Part shown: positions 1-8,488 of the stretch, piece after piece
How the letters are laid out: each line of letters opens with the position of its first letter
Position numbering within the stretch: the stretch's first letter is position 1
Assembly (NCBI GenBank): GCA_020846365.1
Contig: JADLEA010000062.1
Coordinates: 1 to 39,234 of the forward strand
From: Bacteroidota bacterium
GTDB taxonomy: Bacteria; Bacteroidota; Ignavibacteria; UBA10030; UBA6906
Reading direction: 5' to 3'
DNA: 39,234 nucleotides
Program-made: the position numbers and the translations under genes
The notes under the pieces: model-generated
Database searches by the model: none
What the model was told of the DNA's origin: nothing
Seen by the model: only the letters and a program-made list of their open reading frames with translations

Positions 1-269
1 CTTGTACCCTTCAGGATAAAAAGCCAGCCATGCTGACCCGATTAAGGTTAAAAAAAAGCGCGTCCAAATGCAACTCGACGGTGTAGCTTCTACTCTTCAT
101 TGTGTGTGTACAATGTAGAAAGGTCCGGTCCCCTGTGCCGTGTCCGCCGTCACGTTATAACTATGTGCCCCAAAAAACGCGCCAACACCCGCGGGACATG
201 TACCATGTGCACACAACGTCGTCATCAGCGCTGCGGATTGCCAATCGCTTGACTCTCATGGGTTTACCG
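1..269. other. Intergenic left edge, nothing recognised
   Basis: No ORF with convincing coding character lies here. The plus-strand ORF that starts at 102 runs antisense into the aminotransferase gene and has no recognisable protein sequence. I see no tRNA, repeat array or partial gene. The stretch lies beyond the terminator of the minus-strand polysaccharide operon. Confidence 0.5.
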
Positions 270-270
270 A

Positions 271-310
271 AAAAAAGCATTCTCCTCCGGAGAACGTCCG
301 GAGGAGAATG
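271..310 (-). terminator. Rho-independent terminator of the polysaccharide operon
   Basis: A near-perfect hairpin is formed by CATTCTCCTCCGGA (278-291) and TCCGGAGGAGAATG (297-310), a 14-bp stem with a 5-nt loop. On the minus strand it is followed directly by CTTTTTT (271-277 complemented). It starts 28 nt after the aminotransferase stop codon, where the end of the minus-strand operon would be expected. Confidence 0.9.
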
Positions 311-338
311 GTCAGGGCGTGATACAGCGGGATGCAGA

Positions 339-1445
339 TTACTTGTAGAATTCGCGGATTTTGTCTGCGACGTAGGTGATCTGTTCCTCACTCAGCTCGG
401 GATACATGGGAAGCGAGAGGATCTCCCGGGCCGCTTTTTCCGTAACCGGGAAGTCACCCTCTTTGTACCCCAGGTGCTTGAACGCCGTCTGCATATGCAA
501 CGGGATCGGATAATGCAGTCCGGTGGCAATCCCTTGTGCATCCAGATGTTTCTGTAGCTCGTCCCGGCGGGGAGCGCGAATCACATAGAGATGGTATACA
601 TGCTTGGCGTACGGCATCTCCCGCGGCGTGACGACCCCCGGGATGTCCTTGAGGCGGGCGTTGTAGAGCGCCGCATTCTTCCTTCTTCCCTCTGTCCATG
701 CCGGCAGATGGCGGAATTTCACGCCGAGCACCGCGCCCTGGATGCCTTCCATCCGGTAGTTGTGACCGTACATCTCATGCCAGTATTTCTTTTCCGCGCC
801 ATGATCCCTGATCATCTTGAACTTCCTGGCGAGCTCGGGATCGTTCGTCGCCACAGCACCTCCCTCGCCGTAGGCGCCGAGGTTCTTCCCCGGATAGAAA
901 CTGAACGAAGACGCGATCGAAAGCCCGCCGGTACGCTTGCCCTTGTATTCCGCCAGATGGGACTGTGCGCAGTCTTCGACAAGCGCGATCTTCCGCCGTT
1001 GCGCGATCTCGCGGAGAGGATCCATGTCTGCCGGCTGACCGTAGAGATGGACTGCCACGATGGCCTTGGTGCGCGGCGTAATCTTCGCTTCGACCTTCCG
1101 CGGGTCGATGTTGTAGCTGTCTGCTTCGCAATCCACGAACACCGGAGTCGCCCCGCACAGCGTGGCCCCCCAGGCCGTGGCAATGAACGTGTTTGCCGGG
1201 ATCAACACTTCGTCCCCGGGTCCGATCCCGAGCGCCCAGAGTGCCATGTGATTGCCGTCGGTGCCGGAACTCACGCCGTAGCAATACTGTACGCCGTGTT
1301 CCCGGCCGAACGCGGCCTCGAATTCACTGACCGGTTTGCCGAGGACGTACGCCGTGTTGTCCAGCACGGCGTGGATAGCGGGAAGGACCTCCTCCTTGAT
1401 CGCAGCATATTGCACTTTGAGGTCGAGAAACGGTACACGCATCAT
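339..1445 (-). CDS. DegT/DnrJ/EryC1/StrS-family sugar aminotransferase
   Basis: This is a PLP-dependent aminotransferase that probably converts a nucleotide-linked keto-sugar to an amino-sugar in the cytoplasm, using an amino acid as donor. The N-terminus VPFLDLKVQY, the central GDEVLIPANTFIATAWG, and FSFYPGKNLGAYGEGGA with the Schiff-base lysine near residue 187 are hallmarks of the family. At 368 aa it is full length. The sequence recalls dTDP-3-keto-6-deoxyhexose aminotransferases of the FdtB/QdtB type, but the substrate cannot be fixed from sequence alone. The start is ATGATG behind AAGGTGA; the second Met is equally possible. It is the last gene of the polysaccharide operon, just before the terminator. 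No partner dehydratase or ketoisomerase is encoded in the window, so the keto-sugar must be made by enzymes encoded elsewhere. Confidence 0.93.
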   Translation of the reverse strand: MMRVPFLDLKVQYAAIKEEVLPAIHAVLDNTAYVLGKPVSEFEAAFGREHGVQYCYGVSSGTDGNHMALWALGIGPGDEVLIPANTFIATAWGATLCGATPVFVDCEADSYNIDPRKVEAKITPRTKAIVAVHLYGQPADMDPLREIAQRRKIALVEDCAQSHLAEYKGKRTGGLSIASSFSFYPGKNLGAYGEGGAVATNDPELARKFKMIRDHGAEKKYWHEMYGHNYRMEGIQGAVLGVKFRHLPAWTEGRRKNAALYNARLKDIPGVVTPREMPYAKHVYHLYVIRAPRRDELQKHLDAQGIATGLHYPIPLHMQTAFKHLGYKEGDFPVTEKAAREILSLPMYPELSEEQITYVADKIREFYK

Positions 1446-1505
1446 ACAATCACCTTTTTGTCAGTTATGGTATTGTTCCAGAATGCGACTTCTGGCCTCT
1501 GCGGG

Positions 1506-1527
1506 TGCGTCGCTTCTATGCGACGCA
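1506..1527. repeat. Intercistronic hairpin (8-bp inverted repeat)
   Basis: TGCGTCGC and GCGACGCA form a perfect 8-bp stem around a 6-nt loop. It lies in the 96-nt gap between the deacetylase stop and the aminotransferase start. No T tract follows on the minus strand, so a transcript-processing or stabilising hairpin is more likely than a terminator. Confidence 0.5.
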
Positions 1528-1541
1528 GTCCCGCTCCTCCC

Positions 1542-2699
1542 CTACGGGGATACGGGTGTCCACGTCACTGCATCCTCGCCCGGTCGAGCTCTGACCAGCA
1601 CGCCCTTGTCCGCTGCGGGGCCGAGGATGGCCGGACGCCCATCACGTAGGGAAACGCGCGATGCGTTTCGCGCCCTCCACCACCTCGAGACCTCAAGCGG
1701 AAGGGCATGATACATCCCGTCAAAAGACCTCATCCAGACCAGGAATTCCTCGTACAGGGACAGGCGCTCTTGGGTCATCATGTAATCCGGATGGACGTTG
1801 ATGAGAACCATTCCGCCGTGCCGCATGATCCAGGAGGCCTTCTTCTGCCACACGGCGATGTCCCGATGACCAAGGATCTCAAACAAGGTGTGGTCCTGGG
1901 GCAGAGTCATCGGAAGTTCAACGAGATCGGCAAAGAAGTACGGCCAGATGGTGCAGCACCCACCCGGTTGGGGTTCGTACGGATCCGTGTCAGGGAACGT
2001 CGAATCGTACTCGAAAGGCAATACATGCATCCACTCGGGATTGCGGAGTGTCGACGGAGACCTGAATCCAGCAAGCCCCCATTTGCTGGCGTACACCTTC
2101 ATCTGGTTGACGCGGGCCTCGAATATCTTGCGTGAGGCAAAGAGCTTCCCATCGTGTTTGAGACCGTGCAATCCCAGTTCGAATCCTTCCGCCCGGAGCT
2201 CCTCCAGTATTGCCCAGTCGATAGGGTATCGTTCGGGAACAAAGTTCCAGGATGACGTGAAGCCGTGCTTCTTCTCAAGTGCACCCAATGCGGGTGCCCG
2301 GCGAAGACCTGCATCCCATTCGATGTCGTGAGTGATAACAAATGCGAACTGCTTCCCGTGCGGCCAGAAGGCGCAGGAGTGGGGTGCCTCACCGCCGTTC
2401 AACTGCACGGTCTCAAGCACGTAATCCCTGAGAAGGTCGACGACGCATGGTTCAATCGGCCAGTTCGGGAATTGTCGTTGGGCCTGGCGTGTGATGTAAC
2501 GACGGCGAAGTGCAAGTTGAAGCGGACGGGGAATGAGCGGCTTCATGCGATAGTAGAGATTCAGCAGCGGGTTTCCCCCTCGTTCCAGATACTCCTCGCG
2601 CAGAAAGCGTCGCAGTGCGTCACCTGGATCGGCAGGGAGCGTCGCCTGATCTGAGAATTTCGTGAGATCGCGCAGTGTTGAACCACCTGTCTTTTGCAT
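1542..2699 (-). CDS. Polysaccharide deacetylase-like (NodB-fold) protein
   Basis: This 385-aa protein resembles the carbohydrate esterase 4/polysaccharide deacetylase superfamily. ITHDIEW near residues 121-127 matches the metal-binding Asp motif. ELGLHGLKHDGK near 175 supplies the HxxxH-type pair, and AGFRSPSTLRNPEW and INVHPDYM match the later conserved segments. Family members remove N- or O-acetyl groups from amino sugars; here the likely substrate is the capsule/EPS glycan or its precursor. About 100 N-terminal residues precede the catalytic fold and are not recognised. There is no signal peptide, so it probably acts in the cytoplasm. The ATG start lies behind GGGAG, 15 nt after the FemAB-like gene. 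Substrate and exact metal ligands are uncertain. Confidence 0.8.
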   Translation of the reverse strand: MQKTGGSTLRDLTKFSDQATLPADPGDALRRFLREEYLERGGNPLLNLYYRMKPLIPRPLQLALRRRYITRQAQRQFPNWPIEPCVVDLLRDYVLETVQLNGGEAPHSCAFWPHGKQFAFVITHDIEWDAGLRRAPALGALEKKHGFTSSWNFVPERYPIDWAILEELRAEGFELGLHGLKHDGKLFASRKIFEARVNQMKVYASKWGLAGFRSPSTLRNPEWMHVLPFEYDSTFPDTDPYEPQPGGCCTIWPYFFADLVELPMTLPQDHTLFEILGHRDIAVWQKKASWIMRHGGMVLINVHPDYMMTQERLSLYEEFLVWMRSFDGMYHALPLEVSRWWRARNASRVSLRDGRPAILGPAADKGVLVRARPGEDAVTWTPVSP

Positions 2700-2714
2700 G
2701 CTTGCTCCCGCTGG

Positions 2715-3740
2715 TCATCCAATATGGCGATACATCACCCTTCCTGCCAGGCGCAGGATGGGCAACGGCATATGACGTAACGCCTTTTCTACGCTGTGCA
2801 TCACGTCTTGCCCCTGTCGGGGCGCCGAGTCACTCCACCGTACATACGTCAGATCGCTTTCCTCACTCCCCCAGCTCTGCTTGAACTTGATGAGTCCCTC
2901 GCCCTCAAGGTCCGAGCGCCCGAAATCTACCACGGCCATCGCGTTGGCAATGGCCCACTTGATTGCGTCCCATACAACAGCATGGTTGGGGCACGCCTTA
3001 AGGTAGCGCACGTCTGAGGCGGAATACTTGTGGATGAGTGTTCGATTAAAGGCGAGCCAGACCGAGCCGGCGGCAACGACGCCATCGACAGTGGCGAGGT
3101 TGACGAAGCCCAGGCCTTGTGCGATAATGTGCCGGTGGAGGGATTCGAAAAACCTTCTGGGTTGAGGGGGGATTCCGTGCTTCCGCCGCGTCAGGTCGTT
3201 GAGGCGAACAAACTCGTCCAGTGCCTCCCGGTCCGTCCGCCGTTCTACAACAACGCGAGAGCTCTCCGCCTTCTGGATAGACCATTGCGTGCGCTTCTTG
3301 TTGAGGCGGCTGAACATGGATTGCACATCGCCGGAGACCATCAGGCGGTGATATTTGTATTCGGCAGTTTGCCTGGCGCCGGGATGGTCAGCCCGGGTAC
3401 GGACCTCCGCATACTTCCAGCCGCGGCGCCGACGGTCTGAGGCGAGAGTATCCAACAGGAGAGCAGTGGCATCAGGAGTCACGGTGAGCGGACCGCAGGA
3501 GTCGGTAAAGGGGAGACACACGCCGCGCTTGCCAGTTATCCAGCTGTCAATTTCCATCAGCGGGAGTACACCAATGATCTCGCCATTCTCCTCGACCCCC
3601 AAGCAGCATTGCGGGTAGCCGTATGCCTCGTCGAGGGTTTTCATCCAGGAAGGATGATAAAACAGAGTCGCCTCCGGCATATGGTTCAAGAAGGCAAGCC
3701 ATCGCGGGTCGGCCGCGGGATCTACGGAAATGACCTTCAT
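2715..3740 (-). CDS. FemAB/GNAT-fold (BioF2-like) transferase
   Basis: This 341-aa protein has the double-GNAT layout of FemAB-like and BioF2-like acyl/aminoacyl transferases. An N-terminal half contains ATLFYHPSWMKTLDEAYGY and GEIIGVLPLMEID. A C-terminal half contains VNLATVDGVVAAGSVWLAF, IHKYSASDVRYLKACPNHAVVWDAIKWA and DFGRSDLEGEGLIKFKQSWG. Such proteins are frequent in exopolysaccharide clusters and probably attach an aminoacyl or acyl group to a sugar or peptide-linked amino group. ATGA overlaps the stop of the DUF354 gene, indicating translational coupling. The C-terminal RLAGRVMYRHIG segment is basic and amphipathic. The transferred group is unknown. Confidence 0.8.
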   Translation of the reverse strand: MKVISVDPAADPRWLAFLNHMPEATLFYHPSWMKTLDEAYGYPQCCLGVEENGEIIGVLPLMEIDSWITGKRGVCLPFTDSCGPLTVTPDATALLLDTLASDRRRRGWKYAEVRTRADHPGARQTAEYKYHRLMVSGDVQSMFSRLNKKRTQWSIQKAESSRVVVERRTDREALDEFVRLNDLTRRKHGIPPQPRRFFESLHRHIIAQGLGFVNLATVDGVVAAGSVWLAFNRTLIHKYSASDVRYLKACPNHAVVWDAIKWAIANAMAVVDFGRSDLEGEGLIKFKQSWGSEESDLTYVRWSDSAPRQGQDVMHSVEKALRHMPLPILRLAGRVMYRHIG

Positions 3741-4798
3741 ACAACCGTCTTTCGCTGTTCCACACGCCGAGATCCAGCCGCAATCTCCTGGAGAACGGAC
3801 ACGATCTCACCCGGAAGGTCTTGTGCTTCAGACGGAAAGAGCTCGGCCTTAGCCCTTCGTGTCACGGGAATCGCGTGCACAGCCTTTGCGTTCTCGATGA
3901 AACGTAATCTGCCCTGATCACTCAGGAACTCATCCAGATATGGTTTGCGACCCGTAAAAATGCTGTACGCGGGAATACCCAGCAACGCCGATTCCCTGTT
4001 CATGGTGCCACCTCCGCTCACGACGATGTCGGAGTGCCAGAGGAGTTGCAGCCCGTCCACCGACTTGGTGAGAAAGCGCACGTTGTCTCGCGCAAGCATG
4101 GCGGGAGGGACCAATCGTTGTTCTGACGCCGTTCGATTCACAATCAGGACGTAGGTATCGTCGCGAAGTCCGAAGTGCTTCAGACACTCCCCAAACAGGG
4201 CTTCGCTCCGGGCGTCGTGATAGTTCGCCGTCGTGCTTGGCGGACGCATTGTTACAAGGATGGCATCTTCCGGAACCCCGATACCTGCACGGAAACCCTC
4301 CACCGGTGAGAATTCTTTCAGATAGATTTGCTCCTTGAAGCCGTGGTATCGGATTACCTTGCTCATCTTATGGCCAGCAGCGATAAGCCGGCTGTCAGGA
4401 ATATAGGCGGGAAACATGACGACCGTGGCAAACGCATCCGCCAGCCGATGCTCGGAAAACTCGTAGTCGTTCATCTCCACGTAGGGGATGCCCCGGATTC
4501 GTGAGGCAATAAGGTGCGTCCGTGAACCATGACTGAAGGAGAGCTGTATGTCCTGGCCCTTCACCATTCGGGTGAGCGAAGCGGCCCTGTGCATGAGATT
4601 TGCCACCTTGCGCACCTTGCTCTTGCCTCCGTGGACTCCGACGGCCGTGTGTGGAATTCCCCAGAGCTTCAGCAGATCTTCCGTCTGAGCATGCTTGCGC
4701 GAAGTCACAAGCGTCTCAATCCCCCGGGAGGACAGCTCCGCAAGAATGGGGCGGAACAGCGGGACGTGAGGTGTGTTGTCTAGGTCGACCCAGTACAT
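3737..4798 (-). CDS. DUF354 glycosyltransferase-like protein
   Basis: The protein (353 aa from the chosen start) matches DUF354, a GT-B-like fold related to UDP-GlcNAc 2-epimerase/MurG-type enzymes. The diagnostic N-terminus YWVDLDNTPHVPLFRPIL opens the fold, and SFSHGSRTHLIASRIRGIPYVEMNDYE and VSGGGTMNRESALLGIPAYSIFTGRK follow. The last segment is the typical nucleotide-sugar-binding loop of GT-B enzymes. The ORF track starts 18 codons earlier, but Met19 (ATG at 4798) begins the conserved domain and has GGAG 8 nt upstream. With this start the gene overlaps the toroid gene by 19 nt. Proteins of this family occur in archaeal and bacterial glycan clusters. A glycosyl transfer role is inferred; the donor is unknown. 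Confidence 0.82.
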   Translation of the reverse strand: MYWVDLDNTPHVPLFRPILAELSSRGIETLVTSRKHAQTEDLLKLWGIPHTAVGVHGGKSKVRKVANLMHRAASLTRMVKGQDIQLSFSHGSRTHLIASRIRGIPYVEMNDYEFSEHRLADAFATVVMFPAYIPDSRLIAAGHKMSKVIRYHGFKEQIYLKEFSPVEGFRAGIGVPEDAILVTMRPPSTTANYHDARSEALFGECLKHFGLRDDTYVLIVNRTASEQRLVPPAMLARDNVRFLTKSVDGLQLLWHSDIVVSGGGTMNRESALLGIPAYSIFTGRKPYLDEFLSDQGRLRFIENAKAVHAIPVTRRAKAELFPSEAQDLPGEIVSVLQEIAAGSRRVEQRKTVV

Positions 4799-5970
4799 TG
4801 AGAACGCTCCAAGAGTGTGGAAAGCGCCAGGAACATCCATGCGGCTGACCACCGCGCGTAGGGGATCCTGACCGTGTACCAGCGGTTCTTCTGGTAGTAG
4901 AAGTAGCCGCGCCGATGCTGCATATGACGAACCATCCAGCCGGCCACGTTGTGGGCCGTATCTGTCTCGCCAAATCGTGTGAGGGTTAATATGGACTGCG
5001 CCGCCGCAGTGGAATCGATCGGATAGAGACTATTATCGTAGTACTTCGGCTGTGCCTCGTTGACAAAGAAATTCTCCCGATAGTACCGGAACCCGGCTTC
5101 GAGCGCCGGACGGTAATCAGTCTTGCCGGTCCGCTTCACGAACTCGTCCAGGCAATCAAGGATATAGCCGGTATGAAAATTGTCGGCCCAGGAACGCGAG
5201 TCTCCCAGCGCATACGCCCAGGCGCCGTTTGCCTGCTGGTGCCGCACGACAAACCGGACGGTCCGCTCGGCGGTCTCTATCAGCGATTGATCTCCCGTCA
5301 GTGTGAACACCTGGCAGAGAAGACGCGCGCCTTTCATGGTCGCATTCAGGACGACGTTGTCGTCCATCGGCGAATAGGAAAAACAAAACATCCCGTCTGA
5401 TTCCATGCGCCTGAGATCCCTGAGCACGAAACGCGAGGCACTGATGCAAAACTCCCGTGCCTCGTCAATCCCCAACCTCTCATACGCATGGAAGAGTGCA
5501 TTGGTGATGAAGCCCGTGGCAACCACTGTGGGAGTGTACGCAGGGAAACAAGCGTAGCGTGCTTCCCAGTCGAAATCGTATCCCCAACACGCGCCGCTGT
5601 ACCCCTTCGTCTGCAGTCCCCCCAGCATCGTCATGCATCGACGAATCTCCCCTTCCAGTTCCTCCCTCCGTTCCGGAATGGCCAGCGCAAGTGCGGTGTA
5701 CGCCTGGATGCAGAGACCGAGCGTGACCGGGTTCAATCCACCTCGTATGCCCAAGAGCGGACGGATGTTGACCGGAAGCCTCTTTACAACCTGTTGAGAT
5801 CCCCACCGGATAACTTTCGTGTTCCGCAGGACAGGGAGACGGAAAAGCGGAGACGTGAGGGCGTCGTACGGATCGTACCCCCGATAGTCGGCTGTTCTGA
5901 GATAGCTTTCGACCCGCAGCGCTGCATCTCGGACGAGAGACCGATCTGCGAGGTTACGCGAGCGTGACAC
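4780..5970 (-). CDS. Alpha/alpha-toroid (glycosyl-hydrolase/lyase-like) polysaccharide protein
   Basis: This 396-aa soluble protein is rich in paired helices and aromatic motifs (GACWGYDFDWEARYACFPAYTPTVVATGFITNALFHAY, GAWAYALGDSRSWADNFHTGYILDCL, AQSILTLTRFGE), as expected for an (alpha/alpha)6 toroid. Related proteins are scattered through capsule and LPS clusters and are often mislabelled as delta-aminolevulinic acid dehydratase. No ALAD catalytic signature is visible. It may bind or modify a uronic-acid-containing glycan. I chose GTG at 5970 because AAGGAGG sits 6 nt upstream of it, whereas the track's GTG at 5976 would abut the ribosome site. The gene overlaps the bi-domain oxidoreductase by 17 nt. 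There is no signal peptide, so a cytosolic role is likely. Confidence 0.7.
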   Translation of the reverse strand: MSRSRNLADRSLVRDAALRVESYLRTADYRGYDPYDALTSPLFRLPVLRNTKVIRWGSQQVVKRLPVNIRPLLGIRGGLNPVTLGLCIQAYTALALAIPERREELEGEIRRCMTMLGGLQTKGYSGACWGYDFDWEARYACFPAYTPTVVATGFITNALFHAYERLGIDEAREFCISASRFVLRDLRRMESDGMFCFSYSPMDDNVVLNATMKGARLLCQVFTLTGDQSLIETAERTVRFVVRHQQANGAWAYALGDSRSWADNFHTGYILDCLDEFVKRTGKTDYRPALEAGFRYYRENFFVNEAQPKYYDNSLYPIDSTAAAQSILTLTRFGETDTAHNVAGWMVRHMQHRRGYFYYQKNRWYTVRIPYARWSAAWMFLALSTLLERSQCTGST

Positions 5971-8104
5971 CGGCACCCTCCTTGAGGGATTCCATCACGG
6001 CAAAGGTAACGAGAGTAGCATCTACGCACTGTTCGAACGTGAGCAATGGCGCCGTTTCCCCACGGATAAGCCGGACGAAATGCCGGACTTCCTCGACATG
6101 GCCCTTCGATCCGTCGTACGATTTCTTCGACTGCTTGCCTCTGGCGAAGAATCGCACTTCCTTGAAATTATCCATGACGGCCGACTTCCCCGCACCGAAC
6201 ACTTCGCAATACTCCTTCCCCATCGCCGCATCACCGTTGGCTAGGTACGTAAGTGTGCCGACTGACCCGTCGGCGAACGTTACGGTCGCGACGATGGATT
6301 CAGGGGACGAACGGACGCCTCCGCCCAGAGACAGCGCACGGGCAACCACATGTACGGGGCGGGCGCCGATGAGGAACTGCATGCAATCGATGAAATGGCA
6401 TCCTTCTCCGATCATCCGTCCGCCTTGTCCTGCAGACAGGATCCAGTGTGTTGCGGGCAGGGATCCGGCATTGACGCGGTAGCTCACGACCAACGGCTCC
6501 CGTCGGTTCTCAAAGAATTCCGCTATGTCCTTGAAGGGCTTGGAGAACCTCCGATTGAACCCTACCATCACATGTTTCCCTGCCGCCTGTGGAGACTGCT
6601 CCCGCAGTGAGACAATGCGTGCGAGCTCTTCGCGCGTCACCGCAAGGGGTTTCTCCACGAATACGTGTTTTCCTTTTGTGAGGGCTTCATAGACAAATTG
6701 CGCGTGCGTGTCGTGCCGTGTGGCAATAACCGCTGCATCCACGGCAGGATCTTCGACAACGATGGCGGCCTCCGTCCCGCACTCCTGGAAACCGAATTTG
6801 TCTGCGACAGACTTTGCATTAACGGGAGTTCCGGTCACCACGCTTTTGAGCAAGACCGGAAGCTTCTTCATGGGCGGAAGCAGGTAGGATTGGGCGAAGT
6901 TTCCCGCCCCGATGAAGCCGACAGAGGTGCGTGTGTCTGCCGGTGAGGCGGCGGCTACGCTGACGCGACGCACGCGGGGTTTGGTCGCATCAACGGCGTC
7001 AGGATAGGTGATCAGCACGCCCAAGTACTTCTCTCCCTTCCGCGTGATCAGATCGTATGCTTTCAGCGCGTCGGCAATGGCGAAACGGTGCGTGATGAGC
7101 GGGCGGACATCGATGCAGCGTCGCGCAATCAGGTCGATGACCGATGCCATGTTCCGGTTCTCCGTCCAGCGCACGTACCCGATGGGATAGTCCTCCCCCC
7201 GGTCCTCGTACGCAGGATCGTAGCGACCCGGCCCGTAGGAGCAGGAGATGCGAAGATCCAGTTCCTTCTCATAGAAGGGAGATCGTGGGACATTCATGCC
7301 AACTGCGCCGACCACGACGGTACGGGATTTCTTGCGTGCCATCTTCAGGGAGAGCTCCAGCGGCTCGTTGGACTGCGTCGAGGCGGTGATAATCACCGCG
7401 TCGGTTCCGTATCCTTGCGTCATGGCCTCGATATGGCGTACCGCCTCCACATTGCTCCAGAGGCAATCCATGCACCCGAGCTGGCGGGCCAGAGCCCAGT
7501 GGGCGTCCGTTACGTCCAGCCCGATAACTCTGCATCCGTTGGCTCTGAGAAGTTGGACTGTCAACAGCCCCAGGAGTCCCAGCCCAATGACCGCGACGGT
7601 CTCGCCTATCTGCACCTGGGCCTGCCGGACGCCCTGCAATGCAATGGCGCCGATCGTGGCAAACGATCCCTCCTCAAAGGTCACGTCGGCCGGGAGTTTG
7701 GCGGCCAGGTGCTTCGGAATGGAGACGAGTTCAGCGTGGTACGCCGGGCCGCCACAGGCTACCCTGTCTCCGGGGACGAACCCGTCAACATCCGACGCGA
7801 TGACGATGCCAGCAGAGCTATACCCCAGCTCTTTGTAGTTGTCGAGTCTGTTTTTGACTTTCTTGTACGTGGCGACGAGACCTTCGCTTTTCACGTTCTC
7901 GAGAACCTGACGCACAAGGTCAGGTCGTGACCGGGCCTTTCCCACCATCGATGCGCGCGCCGTTTCAACGGACGTGCGTTCCGTCCCGGCGCTGATGAGA
8001 GAACTCCCGGTACGGACGAGGAGCGATCCCTTATCAAGTGTGGGGTCGGGGAGTTCTTCCACCCTCATCTCGCCCGTCTTCTGATACTGAATCACCTGAA
8101 GCAT
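5954..8104 (-). CDS. Bi-domain oxidoreductase (MDR dehydrogenase fused to Gfo/Idh/MocA)
   Basis: This 716-aa fusion carries two NAD(P)-binding Rossmann domains. The N-terminal half is a medium-chain dehydrogenase with GYSSAGIV, GDRVACGG and the nucleotide fold VAVIGLGLLGLL near residue 171. The C-terminal half starts around residue 390 with SVGFIGAGNFAQSYLLP and has the Gfo/Idh/MocA signature HVFVEKPLAVT near 480, then GGRMIGEGCHFIDCMQF. This architecture is known from capsule and LPS clusters, where it is thought to oxidise or epimerise a nucleotide sugar or glycan unit. The track start is 12 codons upstream, but ATG 8104 has GAGGAG 6 nt before it and begins the conserved MLQVIQYQKTGEM. It overlaps the toroid gene, and the two may act together. 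Confidence 0.88.
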   Translation of the reverse strand: MLQVIQYQKTGEMRVEELPDPTLDKGSLLVRTGSSLISAGTERTSVETARASMVGKARSRPDLVRQVLENVKSEGLVATYKKVKNRLDNYKELGYSSAGIVIASDVDGFVPGDRVACGGPAYHAELVSIPKHLAAKLPADVTFEEGSFATIGAIALQGVRQAQVQIGETVAVIGLGLLGLLTVQLLRANGCRVIGLDVTDAHWALARQLGCMDCLWSNVEAVRHIEAMTQGYGTDAVIITASTQSNEPLELSLKMARKKSRTVVVGAVGMNVPRSPFYEKELDLRISCSYGPGRYDPAYEDRGEDYPIGYVRWTENRNMASVIDLIARRCIDVRPLITHRFAIADALKAYDLITRKGEKYLGVLITYPDAVDATKPRVRRVSVAAASPADTRTSVGFIGAGNFAQSYLLPPMKKLPVLLKSVVTGTPVNAKSVADKFGFQECGTEAAIVVEDPAVDAAVIATRHDTHAQFVYEALTKGKHVFVEKPLAVTREELARIVSLREQSPQAAGKHVMVGFNRRFSKPFKDIAEFFENRREPLVVSYRVNAGSLPATHWILSAGQGGRMIGEGCHFIDCMQFLIGARPVHVVARALSLGGGVRSSPESIVATVTFADGSVGTLTYLANGDAAMGKEYCEVFGAGKSAVMDNFKEVRFFARGKQSKKSYDGSKGHVEEVRHFVRLIRGETAPLLTFEQCVDATLVTFAVMESLKEGAGVTLA

Positions 8105-8488
8105 CGGAAACTCCTCATTTTTCTTGGTCGATGAAACCACCGCTCGGCGCGCACAGTGTCGCCGTAGTCACTTCACGTCACGCTTCATGCCCAACCCCAC
8201 ATGCTGCTCACCTCTGCCGCTGCACGCCCGCTATTGTCACGCTGAAGTACGCTTGAGCCTTCTAATTTCGCAAACTCCCGAAACTGTGGGGTGATTGCCG
8301 TCACACGCCACCCGACCTCGTGTCAGCAAGCCTTCTACCCTGATCACAAAGATAGGCGATTTCAGCAACAGGCGCCAGGCCAGAACCCTCTCAGGCGGGG
8401 CCGTGGCATACGGACAATGCCGTCGTGTCGCGCCGCCCGGGGACGCACTGCCGCGACTGGCATCATCGATCGCCGGAGGGCTTGCAGG
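8105..8488. other. 384-nt gap inside the polysaccharide cluster
   Basis: This is the only long gap in the otherwise overlapping operon, between the glycosyltransferase stop and the bi-domain gene. Overlapping ORFs on both strands are extensions or shadows of the neighbours, with no recognisable protein motifs. I see no convincing sigma-70 promoter or T-tract terminator. It could hold an internal promoter or the remains of a lost gene. Confidence 0.4.

Noticed and set aside
102-557. 151-aa plus ORF at the left edge
   Set aside because: Most of it is antisense to the aminotransferase and the terminator, with no motif.
4780-5970. Delta-aminolevulinic acid dehydratase
   Set aside because: This label is often attached to related proteins, but no ALAD active-site lysine or metal motif is visible; an alpha/alpha-toroid fold fits better.
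7088-7930. 280-aa plus ORF
   Set aside because: Antisense shadow of the bi-domain oxidoreductase gene, Arg/His-rich without motifs.
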